This document shows positions 35,463 through 45,519 of a DNA stretch of 64,000 nt, one piece after another; position 1 is the stretch's first letter; the number at the start of each line of letters is the position of its first letter. A program made the position numbers and the translations under genes. Under the pieces are notes generated by a model. That model was not told the DNA's origin, made no database searches, and saw only the letters and a list, made by a program, of their open reading frames with translations. Source of the stretch: Burkholderia sp. WP9 (GTDB taxonomy: Bacteria; Pseudomonadota; Gammaproteobacteria; Burkholderiales; Burkholderiaceae); assembly GCF_900104795.1 (NCBI RefSeq), contig NZ_FNTG01000002.1:2790001-2854000 (forward strand), written 5' to 3'.

Positions 35463-35601
35463 GGGGCTTTCAATATTTGGGATGGTTGCCCGACATTTGC
35501 ATCGCGGCCAAAGGCGCGGCACCATCTCTCGCACAGACAAAACGATATCGGAGACAGGCAAGGCCCAACGATCGCCAGCGATCGCTTTTTTTGGCCGAGC
35601 T

Positions 35602-35617
35602 GATTAAGCGCTTAATC
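35602..35617. promoter_or_regulatory. Candidate LacI operator, perfect palindrome
   Basis: GATTAAGCGCTTAATC is a perfect 16-bp palindrome with the central CG typical of LacI-family operators. It lies 38 bases before the first gene of the sugar operon and 140 bases from the divergent lacI-type start. A half-site GATTAAAC follows at 35632. Confidence 0.8.
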
Positions 35618-35654
35618 TCCGACTTCGAGCCGATTAAACCACGGAGTCGATGCA

Positions 35655-36809
35655 ATGGCGAGTATTTCGTTAAGAGGCGTGCAGAAGGCGTATGGCGACG
35701 GCGCGCCGGTAATCCGCGACGTCGATCTCGAGATTGGCGAGAACGAGTTTTGCGTGTTTCTCGGCCCTTCCGGCTGCGGCAAATCCACCTTGCTGCGCAT
35801 GATCGCGGGCCTCGAGGATCTCACCGACGGCGACCTCTCGATTGGCGGCCGACTCGTGAACGACGTGCCGGCCGCGCAACGCGGCGTGGCGATGGTGTTT
35901 CAGAGCTACGCGCTATTTCCGCACATGACCGTGTTCGAGAACATGGCGTTCGGCCTCAAGTTATCCAAAACCCCCAAGGACGAGATTGACCGCAAGGTGC
36001 GGGAAGCCGCGCGCATCCTGCAACTGGAGGCGTTGCTCGAGCGTAAGCCGAAGGCGTTGTCCGGCGGTCAGCGCCAGCGTGTGGCGATTGGCCGTGCGAT
36101 CGTGCGCGAGCCGGGTGTGTTCCTGTTCGACGAACCGCTCTCCAATCTCGATGCCACGTTGCGCGGACAGACCCGCATCGAGATCGCGCGGCTGCATAAA
36201 CAGTTCGCCAAGGCCAGCGTGGTCTACGTGACGCACGACCAGATCGAAGCGATGACGCTCGCCGACAAGATCGTGCTGCTGCATGCCGGCAAGGATACCG
36301 AGCGCTACGGCAGCATCGCGCAGGTCGGCGCGCCGCTGGAGTTGTATCACCGTCCGAAGAGCCGTTTCGTCGCGGGTTTCATCGGCTCGCCGCGCATGAA
36401 TTTTCTGCCGGGCAAGGTGGCCGCGATCGATGCGCAAGGCGTGAGCGTCACGCTCGATCACACGGGTGAAAGCGTGCGCGTGCCGGTGAATGGCACGGGC
36501 TTGCAAGTCTCGCAAGCCGTCACGCTCGGCGTGCGTCCTGAGCACCTGGAGTTTGTCGACGCCTCTTCCGTTTCGCCGGACGACGCCGTGCTGACTCGCA
36601 CGGTCTCGCTCGTCGAACAGCTCGGCGAACACAGCTATGTCCACCTCGATCAGCCCGGCGGCGCCGCGCTGATCGCCAAAGCGCCCGGCGATACGCGCCT
36701 CGCGCCCGGCGAGCGCGCCAACCTGCGCGTGCCTCGCCCCGCTTGCCATTTGTTTACCGAAGACGGCTTTGCCGCCGCTTCGCTCGAATCCGTCGAACAC
36801 TACGCATAA
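35655..36809 (+). CDS. Sugar ABC transporter ATP-binding protein (UgpC/MalK type)
   Basis: A 384-residue ATPase of the CUT1 family. Walker A GPSGCGKST, Q-loop VFQSYALFPHM, signature LSGGQRQ and Walker B VFLFDEPLSNLD are in the first 230 residues. The C-terminal TOBE/OB region has MNFLPGKV and GVRPEHLE. It is the first gene of the operon, ahead of the GH42 enzyme, binding protein and two permeases. GGAG lies about eight bases before ATG 35655. Confidence 0.93.
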   Translation: MASISLRGVQKAYGDGAPVIRDVDLEIGENEFCVFLGPSGCGKSTLLRMIAGLEDLTDGDLSIGGRLVNDVPAAQRGVAMVFQSYALFPHMTVFENMAFGLKLSKTPKDEIDRKVREAARILQLEALLERKPKALSGGQRQRVAIGRAIVREPGVFLFDEPLSNLDATLRGQTRIEIARLHKQFAKASVVYVTHDQIEAMTLADKIVLLHAGKDTERYGSIAQVGAPLELYHRPKSRFVAGFIGSPRMNFLPGKVAAIDAQGVSVTLDHTGESVRVPVNGTGLQVSQAVTLGVRPEHLEFVDASSVSPDDAVLTRTVSLVEQLGEHSYVHLDQPGGAALIAKAPGDTRLAPGERANLRVPRPACHLFTEDGFAAASLESVEHYA

Positions 36810-36820
36810 AGGACATTCGC

Positions 36821-38806
<1,986 letters not shown>

Positions 38807-38894
38807 CGATCCGACTGCACTGAGGCAGTGGCCTACGAAATTCCATGCAGTACCGACAACGACGCAAAATCAAGGAATAAAGGAGACAGGCAGC

Positions 38895-40148
38895 ATGAAA
38901 CTGAAACCACGCAAGATTCTGTTGGCACTCGCGCTGGCCGCTGCGGCTGCGGGGACGTCCGTCGTCACTAGCGCACAGGCGGGCACGCTCACCGCCAACA
39001 TCGCGTTCAAGGGCGCGAGCCAGCGCGCGGTGTGGCAGTCGGTTATCGACGAGTTCAAGAAAGCGCATCCCGGTATCGACGTGAAGGTGTCCTTCGTCGA
39101 TGAAGAGGCGTACAAGGTGCAATTGCCCGGCTGGCTCACGACCGTCGCGCCCGATATCGTCAACTGGCATGACGGCGAACGTATGGCCTATTACGCGCAG
39201 CGCGGCCTGTTCGAAGATCTGAGCGGTGACTGGGCGAAGAACGGCTGGAACGACATGTATGCGTCGACCAAGGAAGCGTCGTCGTATAAAGGCAAGCAGT
39301 ACGCCGCGCCGACCGTGTACTACTCGTGGGGCATGTTCTATCGCAAGGATCTCTTTCAAAAGGCCGGTATTAGCGGCGAGCCGAAAACCTGGGATCAGTT
39401 TCTCGAAGACTGCAAGAAGCTGAAGGCCGCCGGCATCACGCCGATCGCCGTGGCGGGCCGCGACTCATGGACGCTGGCCGGCTGGTTCGACTATCTCGAC
39501 CTGCGTTTGAACGGCAATGCGTTTCATCAGAAGTTGATGGCGGGCGAAATCCCCTACACCGATCCGCGCGTGAAGAAGGTCTACACGACCTGGAAGCAAC
39601 TGATCGACGCGGGCTACTTCATCGACAACGCGCTCTCCTACGATCTCGATTCGGTGCAGCCGTTCCTGTTCCAGGGCAAGGCCGCGATGATGCTGATGGG
39701 CACGTTCATCACTGCGGGTTTCCCGCCTAACGTGAAACCGGAGATGGGCTACTTCCAGTTCCCGGTCATCGACGCGAAGGTGCCGACCGCCGAAGACGGT
39801 CCGGTCGAGTCGCTGCATATTCCGTCGAAGGCGAAGAACAAGGCCGACGCCCACACCTTCCTTGCGTTCGTCGAGACACCGGAAATCGGCGCGAAGCTGG
39901 CAACCGGGCTCGGTTCGCTGTCGGCGAACAGCAAGTCGCCGGAGCCGGAAGATCCGATCTCGAAGATCGGCTTCCAGATTCTTGCGAACACCAAGGGCGG
40001 CATTGCGCAGTTTTATGATCGCGACATGACCAAGGAAATGGCCGACGAGGGGATGAAGGGGATGCAGCAGTTCATTTCCGATCCTGCGAAGATCGACGAC
40101 GTGCTTGCGCAACTTGAGCAGACGCGCAAGCGGATCTACAAGAAGTGA
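38895..40148 (+). CDS. Sugar ABC transporter substrate-binding protein (CUT1)
   Basis: A 417-residue periplasmic binding protein. The signal peptide spans about residues 1-29 (ends VVTSAQA before GTLTANIAF). The mature type 2 fold has FVDEEAYKVQLPGWLTTVAPDIVNWHDGE, split across two strands, as in oligosaccharide-binding proteins. AGGAGA lies before ATG 38895. A GNRA-loop hairpin and a dispersed repeat fill the gap to the first permease gene. Confidence 0.93.
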   Translation: MKLKPRKILLALALAAAAAGTSVVTSAQAGTLTANIAFKGASQRAVWQSVIDEFKKAHPGIDVKVSFVDEEAYKVQLPGWLTTVAPDIVNWHDGERMAYYAQRGLFEDLSGDWAKNGWNDMYASTKEASSYKGKQYAAPTVYYSWGMFYRKDLFQKAGISGEPKTWDQFLEDCKKLKAAGITPIAVAGRDSWTLAGWFDYLDLRLNGNAFHQKLMAGEIPYTDPRVKKVYTTWKQLIDAGYFIDNALSYDLDSVQPFLFQGKAAMMLMGTFITAGFPPNVKPEMGYFQFPVIDAKVPTAEDGPVESLHIPSKAKNKADAHTFLAFVETPEIGAKLATGLGSLSANSKSPEPEDPISKIGFQILANTKGGIAQFYDRDMTKEMADEGMKGMQQFISDPAKIDDVLAQLEQTRKRIYKK

Positions 40149-40153
40149 GCGGT

Positions 40154-40174
40154 GGCGGCCGCGAGGCCGCCTTT
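40154..40174 (+). other. Intercistronic hairpin with GCGA tetraloop after the binding-protein gene
   Basis: GGCGGCC and GGCCGCC form a perfect 7-bp stem around GCGA, a GNRA tetraloop, six bases after the binding-protein stop. Three T follow, too few for efficient termination. Partial attenuation or 3' mRNA stabilisation would explain higher binding-protein levels. Confidence 0.7.
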
Positions 40175-40197
40175 CGTTGCATCTGGTCGACAGCTTT

Positions 40198-40233
40198 GCA
40201 TGGGACCAGAGTAAAGCGCTAACTCTGGTCGAC
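40198..40233 (+). repeat. Dispersed intergenic repeat, copy B (in the GH42 operon)
   Basis: Reads GCATGGGACCAGAGTAAAGC, then GCTAACTCTGGTCGAC. It contains a perfect 9-bp inverted repeat, GACCAGAGT with ACTCTGGTC, around AAAGCGCTA. It aligns with copy A at 30771-30838 over GCATGGG, GAGTAA, GCGCTAA and the final CGAC, with copy A carrying a short insertion. Confidence 0.7.
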
Positions 40234-40257
40234 AAGAATGTTGGATGGAGAATGATC

Positions 40258-41232
40258 GTGTCGCATTCCGTTACCCGCCACACTGTCGGCGGTCCCGCTG
40301 AACCCGGCGGTCCGGGTTTGCCCACGCCGGGCGGCGCGTTGCGCGGCAAAGCCGCCACCGCGCGGCGGCGCCGTCCGTCGCCCACCGCGCGTCGGCAGCG
40401 GCGTGCCGCCTTTCTGTTCCTCGCGCCGGCTTGCGTGATGGTGGCCATCTACGTGGTGTGGCCGATCCTGTCGACCATCCGCCTGAGCTTTTTCAACTGG
40501 GATGGGATGAGCGAGCCGTCGTTCGTCGGCCTCGCGAACTACGTGGAGTTATTCCATGCGCAGACCTTTTACACGGCGCTCAAGAACAACGTCATCTGGC
40601 TGCTGCTGTTCCTGCTCGCCCCGCCGATGGGACTGGCCGTTGCGTTGTACCTGAATCAGGCGGTCGCCGGCATCCGTATCGTGAAGTCGCTTTTCTTCGC
40701 GCCGTTCGTGCTGTCGGGCGTGGTGGTCGGTTTGATCTTCTCGTGGTTTTACGATCCGACCTTCGGCCTGCTCGCGGTGATTCTCGGCCATGGCGTGCCC
40801 GTGCTCGGCGACCCGCGTTACGCGACTTTCGGGATCGTGTTCGCGGCACTGTGGCCGCAAACCGCCTATTGCATGATTCTTTATCTCACCGGCCTGACTT
40901 CGCTGAACGCCGAACAGATCGAAGCCGCGCGCATGGAAGGGGCACGCGGCTGGTCGATGCTGTGGCACGTGATCCTGCCGCAACTGCGGCCGACCACCTT
41001 CATGGCGATCGTCGTGACCATCATCGGCGCACTGCGTAGTTTCGATCTGATCTCGGTGATGACGGGCGGCGGCCCATTCGAAAGTTCGACCGTGCTGGCG
41101 TATTACATGTACGACCAGGCGATCAAGTACTACCGCATCGGCTATTCGGCGGCGGTGGCGGTCGTGCTGTTCGCCATCATGCTGGTGTACATCGTTTATC
41201 ACTTGCGGCGGATGCTGCGCGCCGAGCAATAA
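40258..41232 (+). CDS. Sugar ABC transporter permease 1 (MalF-like)
   Basis: An inner-membrane permease of 324 residues with six predicted segments after a basic, proline-rich N-terminal extension of about 45 residues. LFLAPACVMVAIYVVWPILSTI is segment 1, and the ATPase-contact motif EAARMEGARGWSMLWHVILPQL is near residue 225. Start chosen at GTG 40258 because GGAG lies seven bases upstream; an ATG at 40252 is only three bases from that site. Confidence 0.9.
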   Translation: MSHSVTRHTVGGPAEPGGPGLPTPGGALRGKAATARRRRPSPTARRQRRAAFLFLAPACVMVAIYVVWPILSTIRLSFFNWDGMSEPSFVGLANYVELFHAQTFYTALKNNVIWLLLFLLAPPMGLAVALYLNQAVAGIRIVKSLFFAPFVLSGVVVGLIFSWFYDPTFGLLAVILGHGVPVLGDPRYATFGIVFAALWPQTAYCMILYLTGLTSLNAEQIEAARMEGARGWSMLWHVILPQLRPTTFMAIVVTIIGALRSFDLISVMTGGGPFESSTVLAYYMYDQAIKYYRIGYSAAVAVVLFAIMLVYIVYHLRRMLRAEQ

Positions 41233-41242
41233 GGAGCCGACC

Positions 41243-42094
41243 ATGTTTCCGATTCCCATCGACAAATGGAAGCCGGCCACTCGCCGCATGTACAAACTGA
41301 CGTTGCCTGTCGCTCTGCTGATCTGGCTGCTGCCGATGATCGCGGTGCTGGTCACATCGGTGCGCTCCTCGGAGGAACTGAGCGAGGGCAACTACTGGGG
41401 ATGGCCGAAGCACTTCGCGATGTTCGATAACTACCGCGAGGCGCTGACCACGTCGCCGATGTTGCACTACTTCTGGAACAGTGTGCTGATTACGGTGCCC
41501 GCCGTGGTCGGGTCGATTGCACTGGCCGCGATGGCCGGTTTCGCGCTGGCGATCTACCGGTTCCGCGGCAATTCGACCTTGTTCGCCACGTTCGTGGCGG
41601 GGAATTTCGTGCCGGTGCAGGTGCTGATGATTCCGGTGCGGGATTTGTCCTTGCAACTCGGCCTGTTCAATACAGTCAGTGCACTGATTCTGTTTCACGT
41701 GTCGTTTCAGACGGGATTTTGCGCGCTGTTTCTGCGCAACTTCATCAAGCAGTTGCCGTTCGAACTGGTCGAGGCAGCGCGCATCGAAGGCGCGAATGAG
41801 TGGACCGTGTTCTTCAAGATCGTGCTGCCTTTGATCCGTCCGGCGCTCGCGGCACTGGCGATTCTCGTGTTCACGTTCGTCTGGAACGACTACTTCTGGG
41901 CGCTGTGTCTGACGCAAGGCGACGACGCCGCGCCGATCACCGTGGGCGTGGCCGCATTGAAAGGGCAGTGGACCACGGCATGGAATCTTGTTTCGGCGGG
42001 ATCGATTCTCGCGGCGTTGCCTTCTGTGGCAATGTTCTTTGCAATGCAGAAGCATTTCGTGGCCGGCTTGACGTTCGGCGCCACGAAGGGATGA
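41243..42094 (+). CDS. Sugar ABC transporter permease 2 (MalG-like)
   Basis: A 283-residue inner-membrane permease with six predicted segments. The EAA motif reads ELVEAARIEGANEWTVFFKIVLPLI near residue 175. It forms the heterodimeric channel with permease 1. AAGGAG precedes ATG 41243, ten bases after the upstream stop. It ends the operon; the following 180 bases hold no clear terminator. Confidence 0.92.
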   Translation: MFPIPIDKWKPATRRMYKLTLPVALLIWLLPMIAVLVTSVRSSEELSEGNYWGWPKHFAMFDNYREALTTSPMLHYFWNSVLITVPAVVGSIALAAMAGFALAIYRFRGNSTLFATFVAGNFVPVQVLMIPVRDLSLQLGLFNTVSALILFHVSFQTGFCALFLRNFIKQLPFELVEAARIEGANEWTVFFKIVLPLIRPALAALAILVFTFVWNDYFWALCLTQGDDAAPITVGVAALKGQWTTAWNLVSAGSILAALPSVAMFFAMQKHFVAGLTFGATKG

Positions 42095-42276
42095 AGCGGT
42101 AACAGGTGGTGCAGGAAAGGTTGCCTGCGGCGTGGGTCCGCCGTGCCAGCCTGTCCTTCACCACCGGGCAATTGCATTCGCATTGCCGTCGATGAGAAGC
42201 AGCGCATCCATGACAAGAAAAAAAGCAGGAATCCTGTGTGTAGGTGAAGTTCAGCAGGATTCCCGATGCGCGTCAT

Positions 42277-42627
42277 TCAGCTTCCGAAGAAAACATTGCA
42301 GAAACTGACCGGACCGACGCAGCTCGAATCGGTCGGCATAGCTTTGCGCATGCCTGATGAAGCGGTGCCATTCTGAGCAACGCCACCGTACGACGATTGA
42401 GTCGTCTGGGAAGCATCTTGCGCCGCGACCTTTGCTTCGGCTGCCTGGATCGAGGCAGGATAGTCAGCGTCGTTCGCGACCGACGGGTTGTAGCCAGCCT
42501 GTTCGAGACGCACCAGGTCGGCACGCACTTCGGCGCGGGTGACGGGCGGATTCGATTGCGCGAAGCTCAGAACGGGAGCGGTCAATGCGCCGGCGGCGAG
42601 AGCGAGACAAACAAGAGCTTTTTTCAT
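42277..42627 (-). CDS. Secreted DUF4148-like protein with C-terminal CVGPxSFC motif
   Basis: A 116-residue exported protein. The signal peptide MKKALVCLALAAGALTAPVLSFA is followed by the DUF4148 region (TRAEVRADLVRLEQAGYNPS). After a low-complexity Gln/Ser/Thr stretch the protein ends CVGPVSFCNVFFGS. That 14-residue tail recurs at the end of the 49-residue protein just upstream on the same strand. The two Cys six residues apart could form a disulfide loop. Start 42627 follows AAGGAA. DUF4148 proteins are abundant in Burkholderiaceae and of unknown function. Confidence 0.85.
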   Translation of the reverse strand: MKKALVCLALAAGALTAPVLSFAQSNPPVTRAEVRADLVRLEQAGYNPSVANDADYPASIQAAEAKVAAQDASQTTQSSYGGVAQNGTASSGMRKAMPTDSSCVGPVSFCNVFFGS

Positions 42628-42690
42628 GATAAAAATTCCTTTTTGACGGTGATGAATTGACGGCAACGATTGCCGAAAAATAGTGGGTAC

Positions 42691-42840
42691 TTAGCTGCCG
42701 AAGTACGGGGTGCAGAAACTTGCGGGACCGACACACTGCTGCGTGCTCGTGTGAACGTGCTCTTTCGCAGAGGCCTGAGTCACGACACCTGCCGAAGCGA
42801 GGACGATCAGCGAGAGAATCATTGCGAGTTTGCTTTTCAT
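42691..42840 (-). CDS. Tiny secreted protein ending in the same CVGPxSFC motif
   Basis: A 49-residue frame starting at ATG 42840 and ending at TAA 42691. It has a convincing signal peptide (MKSKLAMILSLIVLASAGVV then TQASA) and a mature part of only about 24 residues, KEHVHTSTQQ followed by CVGPASFCTPYFGS. The last 14 residues match the end of the neighbouring 116-residue protein at 10 of 14 positions. The match in both position and spacing makes coding very likely. Its ribosome binding site is weak. I know of no named family; the layout suggests a precursor of a small secreted, disulfide-looped peptide. Confidence 0.7.
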   Translation of the reverse strand: MKSKLAMILSLIVLASAGVVTQASAKEHVHTSTQQCVGPASFCTPYFGS

Positions 42841-43346
42841 TTTGGATGCCTAAATAGAGTGAAATTGGAAATACCTTTCGGTTCGAGTGAAGCTACGTCT
42901 TTGCCTGACTACCAACATGTCCTACTTGCAACTGGAGCACCGCTTACGTGGTTGTTTCGTGAGTCGCGTAGCAGTGTTCGTTGCTGTCTACGTAAGGGCA
43001 AACACATCGGGTTTCCTCTTATTCCAAATTTTTTTCGCGTTTATGCATCAAGTGTGATTCTTACATTTGCCTGAACGTCGACACATAGCAAGTCCAGCGC
43101 TTTTTCGCCGCCAGGCATGCCTTGGAGTGTGCGGCGCAGCCATCCCCGGAAAAAAGCCTACATCGCGCAAAGCCTTGTCCAGAAAGGCTGCCAAACGTTT
43201 GCGCAATAAGGTCTGACGATTACGTTTATTAAAGCTTTGCGTTTTGCATGTCGATATCCAGTCAAATAATCTGGACCATCGGCCACGTGCACGCCCTCGG
43301 CAGGGCGCGCGCTGACCGAGGAATTAGCTCTTCGGGGGAATGAATC
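42841..43346. other. Low-GC intergenic region
   Basis: About 500 bases between the tiny secreted gene and the cNMP-FliG gene, with many A/T runs (for example around 43010-43075 and 43200-43270) in a G/C-rich genome. It must contain the divergent promoters of both units. I see no strong inverted repeat and no coherent gene. Confidence 0.5.
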
Positions 43347-44591
43347 TTGAATCACCAACGATCGCCATGGTCGCGTACAGCGGCTCCGGGCGAAGTCATC
43401 TATTCCGAAGGCTTCGCGGGCGACGCTGTCGTCTACGTCATTGCAGATGGCAAAGTCGAAATCTCCACTCAGTGCGACGAGAAGAAAGTGATTCTCGCCA
43501 CGCTGGGTAAAGGCGAGTTCTTCGGCGAGGCGGCCTTGTTGCCGCCCGAGCCACGAGCGCACACCGCTAAAGCACTGAGCTTCTGTCAATTGACCGTCGT
43601 TGCGGCGGACGTGGTGGAGGAGGAACTCGCGCGCGTGTCGCCGTTGCTTCGCCATATCGTCCGCACGCTGATCCGGCGTGTCAAGAAGAAGGACGATGTT
43701 CTCGCCACGAATACGCATGCCGACTTCCTGCCTGGCGTGGTCTCTTACGCGCACGTTCTCTCCTTGATGGCGGGAAGCGAAAACGCCGACCGCTTCGACG
43801 GCCGCCTGCGCCGCGCGCAAGGCGAGGAATTTTCGGTGCCGTTGCCCGAAGTGATCAAGAAGTGTCATGCGATTGCCGGCCATTCGCGTCCGCATGTCAT
43901 GGCCATGCTCAAACGGATGGAGAAACTCAATCTCGTTTCGCTCGAACCCGGCCGGTCCGATCGCGTGAGCAACACGTCGGCGCGCTATTCGGCGCAGGAC
44001 GGCGCGACGAGCCGGCAACTGGTCACGTTCGATCCGGCGCGAATCATCGAGCGTGCGCAGCAGGTAGCGGACCACGATCTCGACCTTTCCATCAGCAGCG
44101 AGTTGGAGTTGATCGAACTGGACGACCTGGAGGCGTTGATCGGCGTCGAGAAGAAGGTGATTCTCAACAAACTGTCGAACGCGGAAATTGCCGAAGACAT
44201 CTTCGCGTTTCGCAAGTCCAAAGTCTTGAACTACGTCGAGGAAAAGGGCATCAGCTACTTTTCGCGCCGCAATGCGCGCGCTCTGAGCGACCTGAAGTCA
44301 CTCGACGATCTGGAGTTTGTCGATCAGCGGACGTTGTTCGAAGCGGTGAGCGCGTTCGATACCTATGACCTCGCGAAACTGCTTTCCGCGGTGACGGGCC
44401 AGCCTGTCGCGGAGCGCCTGCTCTCGGTGATGACCGAAGCGAGAAAGAAAGAAGTCTCGTGGGTCATGCGTCGTGAGATCAAGATCGATCCGCTGGAAAT
44501 TGCGGAAATCGAAGACCGTTTCCTCGACACCGTGCGGGCGATCAAATCGCCGGTTGCCACTAGCGCGCCGCTTTCCAATCTGGACGTTTGA
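43347..44591 (+). CDS. Cyclic nucleotide-binding protein fused to a FliG-like C-terminus
   Basis: A 414-residue cytoplasmic protein. Residues about 10-115 are a cNMP-binding beta-roll (GEVIYSEGFAGDAVVYVIADGKVEI, then GKGEFFGEAALL and PRAHTAKA, the phosphate-binding cassette). Residues about 150-215 resemble a Crp-type winged helix (VIKKCHAIAGHSRPHVMAML). Residues about 255-405 resemble FliG middle/C-terminal repeats, ending in a charged helix around RKKEVSWVMRREIKIDPLE. The start is TTG 43347 with GGGGGA upstream; TGA at 43341 rules out an earlier one and no in-frame ATG follows for over 100 codons. MotA- and MotB-like genes follow. Confidence 0.85.
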   Translation: MNHQRSPWSRTAAPGEVIYSEGFAGDAVVYVIADGKVEISTQCDEKKVILATLGKGEFFGEAALLPPEPRAHTAKALSFCQLTVVAADVVEEELARVSPLLRHIVRTLIRRVKKKDDVLATNTHADFLPGVVSYAHVLSLMAGSENADRFDGRLRRAQGEEFSVPLPEVIKKCHAIAGHSRPHVMAMLKRMEKLNLVSLEPGRSDRVSNTSARYSAQDGATSRQLVTFDPARIIERAQQVADHDLDLSISSELELIELDDLEALIGVEKKVILNKLSNAEIAEDIFAFRKSKVLNYVEEKGISYFSRRNARALSDLKSLDDLEFVDQRTLFEAVSAFDTYDLAKLLSAVTGQPVAERLLSVMTEARKKEVSWVMRREIKIDPLEIAEIEDRFLDTVRAIKSPVATSAPLSNLDV

Positions 44592-44663
44592 CGCGCGGCA
44601 CACCGGCGGCGGGCATTGTTTACTGAAGGGTTTGATGGCCCGGTTGGCCATTCGAGAGGATGT

Positions 44664-45428
44664 ATGGATCTTTTGACGCTATTTGGCGCCCTGGTCGGCG
44701 TGACGGCGATCGTCGCGGGCTTCTCGCTCGAGGGTGGCCACTTTACCTCGCTGTTCCAGTTGGAGGCGTTTGTCATCGTCCTTGGTGGCACGTTCGGCGC
44801 GGTAATGATTCAGAACACGTGGGCGCGGTTTTACGACGGCATGAAGCAACTGCGCCTTGCCTTCGTGAAGGCAAGACAGGTGGATCGCGAGAGTCTCGCC
44901 GTCCTGCTGGAGTGGGGCGATCAGGCCAAGCTCAACGGCATGCTCGTGTTCGAATCGATCGGGGCGGGCGGCATCAATCCGTTTGCGCAACGAGGCTTGG
45001 AGTTGCTGGCAAACGGCGTATCGACAGCGGTGCTCGAAGACGCCCTGCAACGGGAACTGGTTGCTTATGAACGCAATCACATGGCGGCTGCACGGATCTG
45101 GCAACAGGCGGGCGGCTACGCGCCGACGTTCGGCATTCTGGGCGCCGTACTCGGTCTGATTCAGGTGACCGGCCATATGCTGGAACCCGCGCAACTCGGG
45201 CAAGGTATCGCGATGGCTTTCGTCGCGACGCTATACGGCCTGGCTTTGGCGAATCTGGTCTTTCTGCCGTTGTACGGGAAGATCAGGGCGCAGGTGGATA
45301 GCGAATTGCGCTTCAGGCGTCTATATCTCGACGGCTTGCTCGCGATCTCGCGCAAGGAGTCGCCTCACACAATCGAAACGCGGCTTGCGGGCGACGTGCG
45401 GGAAAGATCGGCCGAGTTGCTGGGCTAA
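44664..45428 (+). CDS. MotA-like stator protein
   Basis: A 254-residue four-segment inner-membrane protein of the MotA/PomA type. Segments 1 and 2 are at about 2-50, a cytoplasmic loop of about 100 residues follows, and segments 3 and 4 are at about 150-220, with the conserved YAPTFGILGAVLGLI and GIAMAFVATLYGLALANL. It is closer to MotA than to ExbB/TolQ in loop size and motifs. AGAGGA precedes ATG 44664. It lies between a FliG-like sensor and a MotB-like gene with no other flagellar gene in sight. Confidence 0.9.
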   Translation: MDLLTLFGALVGVTAIVAGFSLEGGHFTSLFQLEAFVIVLGGTFGAVMIQNTWARFYDGMKQLRLAFVKARQVDRESLAVLLEWGDQAKLNGMLVFESIGAGGINPFAQRGLELLANGVSTAVLEDALQRELVAYERNHMAAARIWQQAGGYAPTFGILGAVLGLIQVTGHMLEPAQLGQGIAMAFVATLYGLALANLVFLPLYGKIRAQVDSELRFRRLYLDGLLAISRKESPHTIETRLAGDVRERSAELLG

Positions 45429-45519
45429 CCGGTTCGGACCGCGCCGGCTGCTGCCTGCTCGCTGCCGGCGAGCGGCGCCGCGCGAATCACACGTCATTTG
45501 AAACGCAGACTTTTCGGTT

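Noticed and set aside
43340..43346. ATG at 43340 as start of the cNMP-FliG-like gene
   Set aside because: It is in another frame and leads to an early stop; the domain-bearing frame starts at TTG 43347.
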